Below, one piece after another: positions 9,310 through 17,922 of a stretch of DNA of 64,000 nt. Positions within the stretch are counted from its first letter, which is position 1. Each line of letters starts with the position of its first letter. Origin of the DNA: Halomonas citrativorans (GTDB lineage: Bacteria > Pseudomonadota > Gammaproteobacteria > Pseudomonadales > Halomonadaceae); contig NZ_FUKM01000032.1 in NCBI RefSeq assembly GCF_900163645.1, positions 1 to 64,000 on the forward strand, in the 5' to 3' direction. A model generated the notes under the pieces. The model made no database searches, was not told the DNA's origin, and worked only from the letters and a program-made list of their open reading frames with translations. The position numbers were made by a program, and so were the translations under genes.

Positions 9310-9336
9310 AAAAAAGCACGGCTAAAAAGCCGTGCT
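9310..9336 (-). terminator. Terminator after DUF6447-like gene
   Basis: A 9-bp stem AGCACGGCT/AGCCGTGCT with loop AAAA is followed by a T-run on the minus strand. It ends leftward transcription from the gene at 9376-9588. Confidence 0.9.
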
Positions 9337-9375
9337 CACATCAATCCTGCTTCTTCTTTACAAGCGCACTCACCT

Positions 9376-9588
9376 TTAGTGAGTTTTTTTCTCAGGCAGC
9401 TCAGCCTTCAGCGCGTTCGCATAAGCAGTGCGTGCTGTTTGAGCAATCGCCAACAGCTGGTTTAAGCGCTGAATTTCCTGGTCCGTCACGCGTAGATTAA
9501 TCAGTTGATTCCGCGCATTCTCAGATAGATCAGATAAAATATACTCATGCCCATCAATCGTGACATATTGAGTTTCATCTTTTGCCAT
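9376..9588 (-). CDS. Small DUF6447-like protein
   Basis: This acidic protein of 70 residues has the pattern VTIDGHEYILSDLSENARNQ, then a helix ending in QTARTAYANALK. I recall this as the DUF6447 family, whose function is unknown. The same domain forms the N-terminus of the next gene upstream (9668-10249): VGGRRYPTWALSSGARQQL ... YTVARKHCLGSL. It has no signal or membrane segment. Its place between the carboxypeptidase and the SapC gene suggests a role with the surface-protein set, but that is inference. Confidence 0.75.
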   Translation of the reverse strand: MAKDETQYVTIDGHEYILSDLSENARNQLINLRVTDQEIQRLNQLLAIAQTARTAYANALKAELPEKKTH

Positions 9589-9667
9589 ACTAGGCTCCCT
9601 GTCAATTAATCATAAAATATCAGTTACATAGTGTAGCAGTTTTGGTGTCATCAAGCTGTCTTCACAA

Positions 9668-10249
9668 CTATAATGCGCCCATACTACTTCGAGCTTCCAA
9701 CGCACTTAACAAAGCTTCAACATGAGCATTTTCGGGTAAGCGCTGGAATGCCCGCGTAGGGTGACGTAATGCATATTCTTTTAACGTTTTGGCCGGTAAC
9801 GCGTCAGATAATGCCTTGACCCTGCTCCGCCAGACAAATAAGTGTTGTGTCGAGTGGCTCTTCAAGCACACCTCTCCCCAGCCACAGAAGCCATAACCTT
9901 TTACATATATCAGTAGGCAGTCACCCTCGCGGGAACGTTCACTCGCGTCGAAGTCACGCATCAACAGTGGAACATTTTCAGCTGTCCATGACTGCTGCGC
10001 CCACTCAGGGGATGCCATCTGCCAGTAATAGCGCCGTACCGTGGGAGGCTGCCGAACTGGCAGTGCTTGGCTCAAACTACCCAGGCAATGCTTTCGAGCC
10101 ACTGTGTAGTAGGCCAACTGATCCTTCAACTGCGCAATATGTGCATCCACCCGCTCTAAATTCGTCAACTGCTGACGGGCCCCTGAGCTTAACGCCCAGG
10201 TAGGGTACCGGCGACCTCCCACTACAACGCTTTTGGGCAGCGTAGACAT
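9668..10249 (-). CDS. DUF6447-like domain fused to a possible EVE/PUA-like domain
   Basis: This protein has 193 residues. Residues 1-62 repeat the domain of the 70-residue neighbour. From residue 72 (RRYYWQMASPEWAQQSW ... SREGDCLLIYVKGYGFCGWG) the order of motifs resembles EVE/PUA-like folds: an opening YW, a 'GD' turn and a strand that ends in G-GEV. That part is a weak structural impression. It is probably cytosolic, as no signal is present. The fusion suggests that the small domain is a docking module. Function unknown. Confidence 0.6.
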   Translation of the reverse strand: MSTLPKSVVVGGRRYPTWALSSGARQQLTNLERVDAHIAQLKDQLAYYTVARKHCLGSLSQALPVRQPPTVRRYYWQMASPEWAQQSWTAENVPLLMRDFDASERSREGDCLLIYVKGYGFCGWGEVCLKSHSTQHLFVWRSRVKALSDALPAKTLKEYALRHPTRAFQRLPENAHVEALLSALEARSSMGAL

Positions 10250-10395
10250 TATGCTCCACTCTCGTTGCGATAAATAAGCGCGCTATTCTACTGAATTCGC
10301 ATCATGCGGTAAAAACTGTTTTGCTTAATTTGGCAGCTAACGCGTGCAAAAGCTGAAGAATGAAACCTCATTCGCATGGACTGAGTAGACAGCGA

Positions 10396-11145
10396 TTAAA
10401 AATCAAACCGCAAATCATCGTCATTATCTGCAAATAGCTCATCAATAGACTCGGGCACACTTAGCTTAGCGTGTAACTCTGAACGTTGAGAAAGCTGCTC
10501 ATGCTGAGCCATAGAAAACAGCTGTCCATACGCTAGAGCGAGAGGCACGCCCTGCAACTGATAAAAATCTGCCTCCGATAACTTATTCAGCATTTCTTCA
10601 TTAATTTGATATAGGCCAATAGCGTTAGGCCCATCCTTGCCAGTTTGCCACGGTTGCAAAACACCCGACTCGGCTAGCCGTTGGCATGCCTCACCTGTTT
10701 GCTGTCGATTCTTTTCGCACTCACCTAAAAAACTCAATTGTTGGGCTACCGCGTTATTAAGCTCGCCTGAATCATCAAATAAAGGCTCTCCTGCTTCATG
10801 CGACAAGTGATCGGCATGAACTTGCAAGACCATTTCTCCGGTTGTTTCTTGCTTGGCAAGCCCAAACGGATACCCACGAAAAACAGCAGGAATATAGACC
10901 CCTAACCAGCGGCCGTCTTCAGGATGTATATAATGATGTGAGGATTCACCTTGACCAAGCAGCGCAACCAAGGTAAACCGCTCTCCACGCTTGATAAAGC
11001 CCATCACGAACTGAGTGACCGCTTGCCTCAGTTCGCCAGCCAGAATTGGCACAACTGCATAAGTGGCAGTAAAGCGATAGTTTTGGCGCGGCAAATAAAA
11101 GAGGTCTGAGTGCTGCTGGCGCGAAAGAGTAACCCATTTAGACAT
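10396..11145 (-). CDS. SapC family protein
   Basis: This protein of 249 residues shows the SapC core: YAVVPILAGELRQAVTQF, FTLVALLGQGESSHHYI and the diagnostic DGRWLGVYIPAVFRGYPFG. The family is named after sapC of the Campylobacter fetus S-layer export locus (sapCDEF), where its exact job is unsettled. Here it lies directly downstream of the large S-layer-like gene, separated by a strong terminator, and in the same region as a type I exporter. GGGGGAG precedes the start. It probably takes part in making, chaperoning or modifying the exported protein. Confidence 0.85.
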   Translation of the reverse strand: MSKWVTLSRQQHSDLFYLPRQNYRFTATYAVVPILAGELRQAVTQFVMGFIKRGERFTLVALLGQGESSHHYIHPEDGRWLGVYIPAVFRGYPFGLAKQETTGEMVLQVHADHLSHEAGEPLFDDSGELNNAVAQQLSFLGECEKNRQQTGEACQRLAESGVLQPWQTGKDGPNAIGLYQINEEMLNKLSEADFYQLQGVPLALAYGQLFSMAQHEQLSQRSELHAKLSVPESIDELFADNDDDLRFDF

Positions 11146-11164
11146 GCTGACTCCCCCTATTAAA

Positions 11165-11199
11165 AGAAAAACCCCAATCCGAAGATTGGGGTTTTGTTT
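11165..11199. terminator. Strong terminator after the S-layer-like gene
   Basis: A perfect 12-bp stem AAAACCCCAATC/GATTGGGGTTTT (11168-11179, 11184-11195) with loop CGAA is A- and T-flanked on both strands. It lies between the surface-protein gene and the SapC gene and should insulate them. Confidence 0.9.
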
Positions 11200-11236
11200 T
11201 CCTAATAGACGATCTTAAAAAATCATCGATAGGAAG

Positions 11237-11268
11237 CTGGTTGTCAAAAAGAATCCAATGACAACCAG
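11237..11268. other. Second 3' hairpin of the S-layer-like mRNA
   Basis: A perfect 10-bp inverted repeat CTGGTTGTCA/TGACAACCAG with a 12-nt loop lies between the stop codon at 11282 and the terminator. It has no T-run, so a role in mRNA 3' stability is more likely than termination. Confidence 0.6.
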
Positions 11269-11281
11269 TATTTCTCAACGA

Positions 11282-14200
11282 TTAAGCAAGGTCAACCGCA
11301 GATGCATCAACAGTGTTACCAAAATCAACGATGCCAACCAGCTCTGCACCAGTGAACTCATTGGCGGTATTGGCGTCGTTGACACCAGAACCGGTCAGTT
11401 CGAACACTTTGTACTCACCTGCGTTGTTGTTATTTTCGATCATAACAATCGCATTGATGGAGTTACCAACAAGGCCAGTAATATCAGCAGAAACGTCGAG
11501 AGTGGTAGACTGCAGGCTACCGTAGTCAGCACTATTTCCACCATTCTGGATAGCAGTCAGCAAGTTCTCAGCAGTCAGGTTACCCCAAGTCTGGCCAGAG
11601 TTATTACCAGTGCCGGCAACAAAGTCGTTCAGCGTAATCACGTTGTTAGCTGTAACAGTACCGCCACCGTTAGAACCAACTGTTGCGAACGCGTCACGAG
11701 ATTCAGCAGAAGTGCTGCCGCCTTGGAACTGCTCGTTAGTCAGGTAGGCAGTGAAGTCTAAAACGTCAGCGCCAGCACTGGTGCCATCGGCGTCAAAGTT
11801 AACAATGGTGTTACGGCCAAAGTCATTTTCAAAAACAACGGTCTCATTGCTGTTAGCGTCGGTAGATAGAACGATGACATCCCGTCCAGCGCCCGCATTA
11901 ACAATGTTGCCAGTGTTGTTATTGGTAGAGGCCAAACCAGTCAGATCAGCACCATTGTCAGTAGCCAGAACACCACCACCTGTACCGATACCTTCAATAG
12001 TATCAACAGCGGTTCTGGAGCCAGTCAACACTGCTTGCAGGTTAGCATCAGTACCGTCAAAGCTAGAGTCATTAGCTTCTTGGCGAATGGCAGTTTCCAG
12101 ACGACCTTTATCGGAAGAGCTCATGCCACTTACACCGGCAGGAAGCATCGTGATTTGCAGGTCTTCAGCGGCAAACGTGCCATCAACCAGTGAGCGAATT
12201 ACCAGACTGTTATCAGGACCGTTCTCAGCAACCAACAGCTTGCTCAGAACGTTGTGGTTGTTAACCACTTGCATGATGGCAGCATTAACGTCGTTCTGGT
12301 CACCGAAGATACGGTCTCCCAGAATGTCATTCATGTTGATAACGCCTTCAAAACCATTTCCAAAGGCAGCAGCAGCACCACTAGTAACTTCACCACCGGT
12401 TTGTGCACCGGCTAAAGTAACAGTCAGCTGGGCACCAAACAGTACCGCAGGAATGTCATTACCAGCAGGCGTCGTTTGACCGGAAGACAGGCCAGCAATA
12501 GTACCGCGCAGATCAGTGAACTCTGTATTAGCAGTATTCACCAGCCAAGTTGCGCCTAGATCACTATTCATCTGAGACAAGCCGCTGTTATCAGTGTAGA
12601 TAACGTCGTTGCCAGTACCGGTAGTGATAGATACACCACCTGCACCTTCAGTCCAGACAGTGTTATTGTCGCTGCCTGCATTGATGGTAACGTTTGGCTG
12701 CAGATCTTGCTGGTTCAGCAAGTTGTTGCCTGAAGTGTTCTCGGAAATAGTGTGAATGGTGTCATCACCCGCACCCGTGTTAATTCCCAGCGAGAAACCG
12801 TTGAACTCAGCTGCTTTATCAAGAGAGTAGGTAACATTAATAGTGTCGTTACTACCCGCTTCGTTAGCTGTGTTGTAAACGTGGGCACGCGCGTCAGCAT
12901 TCGGTTCCCAGTCATCGCCAAAGTTATCGGAGCCAGCGTTATTGAGGCCAGCTAAACCGTTAACAGCCAAGTTGGCACCTTCAAATGCAGTCGCATCGAA
13001 GTTGTGGACATTGCCAACATTCGCGATGGATAGGTCGCCCTGGGCAGCACCAGAAGTAACTTCAATTTGCTCGAAGGCAACTTTAGTTTCGGTGTTGCTA
13101 ACGACTCCGTGGCCCATACCGTAGGCAGAGAACACATTGTCAACTTTGCTGCTACGGTCTACTTCCAGATTCAGTTTTTCAATTACTGTGCCTGAATTAG
13201 ACATGCCACCAATGGTCACGTCACCAGCTTCGGAACCACGACCAGCGTTGTCAAGAACAAGGTTGGTTTCGATCAGGTTGCTGCTAACAGCAGGATCAAC
13301 AGGCTGAGCATTACCCGCTACCAGGAAGCCGTCCGCTACCGGCTCAATAGCTGACTGAGTAAAGTTCACGTTACTGAACTCGTTACCGGCAGCATCAGTG
13401 ATCAGGATTTCTTGTGCAGTGAACGGCAGGTTAACCGTGTTACCAGCCACCGTTACTTGCTCGTAAGGGGTTGACAAAGCAACTTCTACGTCGCCCTGAC
13501 CGGCTTCAGCTAACTCAGCGCGCAGCGCTTCTACCAGACCAGCATAAGTGCCGTCAGTAGAGCGAATGCCATCAAGTGTTACCGTCTCACCGCCAAGATC
13601 GAAGCTCAAGTTGAGGTCAACATTCGCCAGCGGCGTAGTTGGGGTCTCGGTGCTAACATCAGCAATACGAACCAGCAGCTGAGAGTTCAACTGGGTAGCC
13701 GGCGCACGAACCAGAGATTGGCTTTCGAACATAGCACGCAGGCCAGAGTCGAAATCCACGTCACGCATACCGAATGTCACGTCTTTGGTGATATTCAGAT
13801 TGCTGCCGTTCAGATTGACGCCTGAGAACGTCATATCGCTGCGGCTAAAGTCGGACCAGTATTGCTCAACGTTTTCCATGCGAGTAACGTCGAGAGTGGC
13901 GTTACCACCATCGGTAGAGTTGCTTTGCAACGCCTCGATGTATACTTCCTGGATGTTTTGAGTAATAGGACGTGGGGCTTGTGTCGTCCCGTCATCAACT
14001 TCATTGTCGTTGATCAAAGAAGCTTCAATCGTGTTGCGACCACCAGCACCGTCCAAACGGTCGCCAGTAGATAGGGCGTTAGAAATCGCGCCGTTCTGGT
14101 TCTGACCTACGTCACCTACGAAGGTGTCGTCGTTAGCAGTACCAGTCACGTTATCGCGACCTTCAGTCAGGACGAAAGTTTCGCCCGGAGTGGCCGGCAC

Positions 14201-14740
14201 TTCAGGTTCAGTCGGCTCTTCGCCGCCCTGTGGGATACCCGCTACCGCGTCAGCAATCTGCTGCTCGGTAACAGCTGTTTCGCCAACGTTCGCCAAGAAC
14301 TCAGCGGCATAATCAGCAGCATCGTTGCCTGCGTAATCGCTGCCAGCTGCTGCGGTAAATGCGTCAGCTGCCGCTACCTTATTGCCCAGAACGGTAGCGT
14401 CTTGAGCATCATCATTGGATGCATTTTCAACAATCGTTAACGCAATCGTCGCGAGGTCCAACTCACCGCTTTCAAGTTTCTCTGCGTAGAAAACCAGACC
14501 GCCTTCATCGGCATCGCGATTGAACGCTTGCTGGTAAATGCTGTTAATCAGCTCTACCGAGCCAAGATCGCCAAAGCGAGCAACATACTCATCAGAGTTG
14601 CCGAATACGCTCACCACAGCTGCTGCGCCAGAAGCTTCAATTTCATCCGCCCAAAACTCGAGGCCTGCTTTATCGGCCGGACGACCGTAATAGGCTACGT
14701 AAAGTGTTTGAGCCAGATCTAAATTCTCTTGTGTTGCCAT
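11282..14740 (-). CDS. DUF4214 RTX/S-layer-like surface protein
   Basis: This very acidic protein has 1152 residues from the ATG at 14740 (AGGAG upstream; a GTG at 14779 would add 13 residues). Residues 1-130 are a DUF4214 unit (TLYVAYYGRPADKAGLEFW, YQQAFNRDADEGGLVFY). Then come an Ala/Glu/Pro linker and long beta-strand-like sequence rich in Asn, Asp, Gly and Thr, with scattered calcium-type nonapeptide motifs (NTGAGDDTIHT, TTGTGNDVIYT, NAGAGRDVIVL). There is no signal peptide and the tail (VDASAVDLA) is hydrophobic/acidic, as in type I substrates. Size, composition, leader and SapC neighbour suggest the main S-layer-like protein. It could instead be a biofilm adhesin. Confidence 0.8.
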   Translation of the reverse strand: MATQENLDLAQTLYVAYYGRPADKAGLEFWADEIEASGAAAVVSVFGNSDEYVARFGDLGSVELINSIYQQAFNRDADEGGLVFYAEKLESGELDLATIALTIVENASNDDAQDATVLGNKVAAADAFTAAAGSDYAGNDAADYAAEFLANVGETAVTEQQIADAVAGIPQGGEEPTEPEVPATPGETFVLTEGRDNVTGTANDDTFVGDVGQNQNGAISNALSTGDRLDGAGGRNTIEASLINDNEVDDGTTQAPRPITQNIQEVYIEALQSNSTDGGNATLDVTRMENVEQYWSDFSRSDMTFSGVNLNGSNLNITKDVTFGMRDVDFDSGLRAMFESQSLVRAPATQLNSQLLVRIADVSTETPTTPLANVDLNLSFDLGGETVTLDGIRSTDGTYAGLVEALRAELAEAGQGDVEVALSTPYEQVTVAGNTVNLPFTAQEILITDAAGNEFSNVNFTQSAIEPVADGFLVAGNAQPVDPAVSSNLIETNLVLDNAGRGSEAGDVTIGGMSNSGTVIEKLNLEVDRSSKVDNVFSAYGMGHGVVSNTETKVAFEQIEVTSGAAQGDLSIANVGNVHNFDATAFEGANLAVNGLAGLNNAGSDNFGDDWEPNADARAHVYNTANEAGSNDTINVTYSLDKAAEFNGFSLGINTGAGDDTIHTISENTSGNNLLNQQDLQPNVTINAGSDNNTVWTEGAGGVSITTGTGNDVIYTDNSGLSQMNSDLGATWLVNTANTEFTDLRGTIAGLSSGQTTPAGNDIPAVLFGAQLTVTLAGAQTGGEVTSGAAAAFGNGFEGVINMNDILGDRIFGDQNDVNAAIMQVVNNHNVLSKLLVAENGPDNSLVIRSLVDGTFAAEDLQITMLPAGVSGMSSSDKGRLETAIRQEANDSSFDGTDANLQAVLTGSRTAVDTIEGIGTGGGVLATDNGADLTGLASTNNNTGNIVNAGAGRDVIVLSTDANSNETVVFENDFGRNTIVNFDADGTSAGADVLDFTAYLTNEQFQGGSTSAESRDAFATVGSNGGGTVTANNVITLNDFVAGTGNNSGQTWGNLTAENLLTAIQNGGNSADYGSLQSTTLDVSADITGLVGNSINAIVMIENNNNAGEYKVFELTGSGVNDANTANEFTGAELVGIVDFGNTVDASAVDLA

Positions 14741-14797
14741 GGGACTATAGTCTCCTTGCTTAAAAAAGATACCACCCACAGTGGATGGCTCTTAGCG

Positions 14798-14915
14798 ACC
14801 TTGAGCGCTCAAGGTAATCTTTCTTGTTCCCTCAATGCAATACAGTCGTTAGTTCGCATTAGGTGGCTAGCTAACAACACGTATTAACATTACCTAGCTG
14901 GAACAAGGGTAATGT
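14798..14915 (-). promoter_or_regulatory. Structured 5' leader of the S-layer-like gene
   Basis: Upstream of the start at 14740 lie an 18-bp perfect palindrome ACCTTGAGCGCTCAAGGT (14798-14815) and a hairpin ACATTACC/GGTAATGT (14887-14894, 14908-14915). Either could be a protein-binding site or an mRNA-stabilising stem in a long leader. No convincing -10/-35 pair was found. Confidence 0.4.
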
Positions 14916-15214
14916 AATAGCAGCGTTGATCATAAGTCAACATTCTTACCATCTATCAACATATTAAACATGATTAACAGAGGACACAAAGAAGATTGGC
15001 CTGTTTTTCTTCGTCCACTGCAATCCTTTTTTGAAGAAAGTCTTCAAAAAACCTATAATTCAATGACTTACAAAACACATCTTGTCAGCCATGACATGCT
15101 TTGTAAGAAATCTCTTACAAAGAAACGGGCGTTAACAATTATTCTATTGACAGTAAATAAGCCGTTCCCAAGACCAGAAGTGGTTCGACCCAAGGAGCGC
15201 GCCTGAACAAGAAT

Positions 15215-15239
15215 AACGCCGTAAAGTGGCGTTTTTTTT
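15215..15239 (+). terminator. Orphan rightward terminator
   Basis: AACGCC/GGCGTT with loop GTAAAGT is followed by eight T. No convincing gene precedes it on the plus strand (14741-15214), so it may end an unrecognised short transcript. In 15240-15427 I see nothing. Confidence 0.6.
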
Positions 15240-15427
15240 ACCCCCATCATCCAGCAAGCTTGGCATGCATTGATTGGCGTTCAGCGACAGGCTGTGGTCA
15301 AAGCGTAGAAAAGCCTTGACAGGCTACTTGGCGAAAGCTCGCCCTCATTGATGGTTAGAAAGGGATCGTTGCTCATTACTGTATGGCACATCATGTGATA
15401 AACGTCGCTATCATTCGCTGCTCTGGT

Positions 15428-16474
15428 TTACGACGCCATTTTACCCTCAAACGCGCCCATAAGCTTTTCTACGACCCTGTTCCATGAAATATGTTGCTGC
15501 TGGTAGTGTATACGGCCTTCCTGCCCCCACTGTTGTGCCTTTTTCCGGTTAGCATAAGCTGCATCCATCGCATCGGCCAATGCCTGCGCTTCTGGAGGTA
15601 CGATCCACCCCGTTTGGCCTGGTTCAACAAAGGCCGTTGGGCCGCCGCTGTCGGTGCAGGTAATCACTGGCTTAGCCGCCAGCATCGCTTCCAAGGTAAT
15701 ATAGCCATAATCCTCGTCAAAGGCAGGGAAAGCTACTGCAAGACTGTGAGCGTACAGTGCCTGCTTTTCATTTTCGTTACAGTAGCCCAACAGGCGCACA
15801 CGGTCTTGCAGGCCATGCTGCTCAATTAGAGCGGCCAACGATTCGTACTGGCTTCCCTCGCCAGCCAGCAGCAGGCTTACTGGCGTGCGCGTGTAGTGCA
15901 TTGCCTCAATCAGCAGTGCCTGGCGTTTTAGCGGCTCCAACCGGCTAGGGTAGAAAATGTATCCCCAATCATCGGCACAGGTAAAACGCTCAGCCTGGTA
16001 AGGCGGATGATACAGCGGCTCGGCGTTTAGCTGATTATAGTGCTTCAGCCGCTCGGCTACGCGCGCAGAGTTGGCAAAGCACTTTTTTGCCTGGCGTAAA
16101 TGCCGATTGTCGAAAGCCTCGACCTGGGCCTTCAACTCGGCTTGCGCAGGGCTGGCAGTCGCAGGGTCAAATAGCTCATAGCAAGCGCGGTGCTGGTGCA
16201 TTAGCCATACAACGTGCTCTGGGTGGGCGACGCCGTAGGCAGGAAACTGCAGACTGATAACTCGATCCACAGAAACATCATTCGGGTTTTGCACATTCAG
16301 CTGCTCAACGTAGCGCATTTGGTGGATAATATGCTGCTCCCCATAATGGAAAGGCAAACGCATCAATTCAACCTGGTAGCCATGGTGACATAGCGCTTTC
16401 AATACCCCTTGCACATGATGGTCGGCCCCCCCCGCAATAAAGGGAGTTTGGTTGGCCGTTAACAGTATTTTCAT
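15428..16474 (-). CDS. Glycosyltransferase family 4
   Basis: This retaining GT-B glycosyltransferase has 348 residues. It begins MKILLTANQTPFIAGGADHH, the usual GT4 acceptor-side loop, and has the donor-side motifs YPSRLEPLKRQALLIEAM and FPAFDEDYGYITLEAMLAAK (E-x7-E). The ATG at 16474 overlaps the preceding stop in ATGA, so it is translationally coupled to the methyltransferase gene; a longer upstream start is unlikely. It is the last gene of the polysaccharide cluster that starts at 24395. It probably adds one sugar of the exported polymer or its cap. Confidence 0.9.
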   Translation of the reverse strand: MKILLTANQTPFIAGGADHHVQGVLKALCHHGYQVELMRLPFHYGEQHIIHQMRYVEQLNVQNPNDVSVDRVISLQFPAYGVAHPEHVVWLMHQHRACYELFDPATASPAQAELKAQVEAFDNRHLRQAKKCFANSARVAERLKHYNQLNAEPLYHPPYQAERFTCADDWGYIFYPSRLEPLKRQALLIEAMHYTRTPVSLLLAGEGSQYESLAALIEQHGLQDRVRLLGYCNENEKQALYAHSLAVAFPAFDEDYGYITLEAMLAAKPVITCTDSGGPTAFVEPGQTGWIVPPEAQALADAMDAAYANRKKAQQWGQEGRIHYQQQHISWNRVVEKLMGAFEGKMAS

Positions 16475-17922
16475 ACCGCCACCTTCATCGGCGCTTTGAC
16501 CCCTATCACCGCGTAGTCCATGGGCGCGCATAGCATGTGGTTAAGACGCTCTGCAGTGGGTGTCTCCTCGGGGATGCGCGTTTCTTCAGGTGGTGGATTG
16601 AAGCGCTTTATTTCTACCGGCGCATACCCATGGAACTGGTATAGAAACTCAAGTGTGACCGGCGTTAGTGGGTTACGGTGGGTCAAATCGTGGTAGAAGC
16701 TGTAACTGGCCACAATGAGATTTTCCGGGTTTGGGGTTTCCAGCACTAAACGGCCGCCGGGCGCCAATACTCGGTAAGCTTCACCCACTAGCTCAAATAG
16801 AACGCTAAACGGTAGATGTTCAGCAATATGAAAGCCGGTAATCAGGGCATGGCTGTTATCAGGTTGTGCACGCAACGCGGCCAGGGCGTCCTGGTGGGTT
16901 ACGTTAAACCCCTGCTCTTGGCAGTGCGCAACCATGGTAGAATTTAAGTCAATACCGCAGGCTTGATAGCCTGCTTGAGTCAGCATACGCAGCCATTCTC
17001 CTCGGCCGCAGCCCAAGTCCAGCGCTCTATCCCCCGCTTGGCGCGCGCTTACCCATACTGAGCGGTAGCGTTCCAGGTGGGCGCTAATTGTTGACTCTTC
17101 ACCGCGAAAGGTGTCTTCAAATGCTAAATAATAAGCGTCCAGCTGGCCATTAATGGTCGATGTCATCCCTGGAGCATCATCTTGTTGCTCCAGGGATGAC
17201 GCATCATTCACTGGGGCGCCAGCCGGTTGCGCTTGCTGGCGATGCAGATGGGCCAACTGCTGCCCTATACCTTGATGCCTGGTGAGCATCTGCTGTTGGC
17301 ACTGTTGCAGCTGCATTTGGCGTTGGTCGAGTTCCGCCACGGCATCAATTAACAGGTGTTGGCGCATCGCTTGGCTACGCTGTAGGGCAATAGCACGCCG
17401 GAATTCGGCATGGTGCGTGAATCGGTGCTGCCAACAGCGCTCCCATTTAGGAAGTAGTTTTTGCCATAGCCGATTACACCACTTCATTCGATTAGCTTTT
17501 TTATGCAGGTTTGCCAATCGGTGCAGGCGCGGTGATATCTGAACCTTCTGCTCATTTAGGTAGGCGCTAGCGGGTTCTGTATTGAGCATATTAAGCAGCA
17601 CAAAGAGACGCCCAAATTGCTGCGCTTCCTGAAGATAGTAGAGCTGCCCTTCGGGGTCGGCTTCGCGGCCTAGCAAGTGATGGTACAGCGCGGCTAGAAA
17701 GTGTTCATCATCCTGGTCGTAGGCCAGCAGCTCAATCATACTGGGCGCACCAGGATTTAAGAGTATGAGGTAGGGAGCATGTTGATACCTGACTTGATGC
17801 TTGAGCAGCCGATGCCGCCAATCGCCCAGCGGTTCGCCTAACGGCTGTGAGCTGCCTTCGGCGGCCGCCTGGCGCAGCCGCGCTTCTAGTTCGGCAATAC
17901 CGCTCTCCGGGACGTTATTCAT
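16471..17922 (-). CDS. DUF4214 and coiled-coil methyltransferase, possible chain terminator
   Basis: This protein has 483 residues from the ATG at 17922 (AAGGAA upstream; ATGA overlap with wzt). Residues 72-125 form a DUF4214-like unit (FLAALYHHLLGREADPEGQLYYLQ). A Gln-rich coiled coil spans about 190-235. From about 285 there is a class I SAM methyltransferase: ALDLGCGRGEW (SAM-binding), a GIDLN acidic strand end, and a VLAPGGRLVLETPNPEN motif. The order coiled coil plus methyltransferase next to wzt with a C-terminal domain recalls WbdD, which caps O-antigen chains and sets their length. No kinase domain is seen. The cap role is inference. Confidence 0.75.
   Translation of the reverse strand: MNNVPESGIAELEARLRQAAAEGSSQPLGEPLGDWRHRLLKHQVRYQHAPYLILLNPGAPSMIELLAYDQDDEHFLAALYHHLLGREADPEGQLYYLQEAQQFGRLFVLLNMLNTEPASAYLNEQKVQISPRLHRLANLHKKANRMKWCNRLWQKLLPKWERCWQHRFTHHAEFRRAIALQRSQAMRQHLLIDAVAELDQRQMQLQQCQQQMLTRHQGIGQQLAHLHRQQAQPAGAPVNDASSLEQQDDAPGMTSTINGQLDAYYLAFEDTFRGEESTISAHLERYRSVWVSARQAGDRALDLGCGRGEWLRMLTQAGYQACGIDLNSTMVAHCQEQGFNVTHQDALAALRAQPDNSHALITGFHIAEHLPFSVLFELVGEAYRVLAPGGRLVLETPNPENLIVASYSFYHDLTHRNPLTPVTLEFLYQFHGYAPVEIKRFNPPPEETRIPEETPTAERLNHMLCAPMDYAVIGVKAPMKVAV

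Noticed and set aside
15180..15200. GGTTCGACCC resembling a tRNA T-loop
   Set aside because: No acceptor, D or anticodon arm can be folded around it.
14970..15206. Plus-strand ORF of 78 codons ahead of a terminator
   Set aside because: No ribosome binding site and an irregular composition. The terminator is reported separately as possible end of a short RNA.
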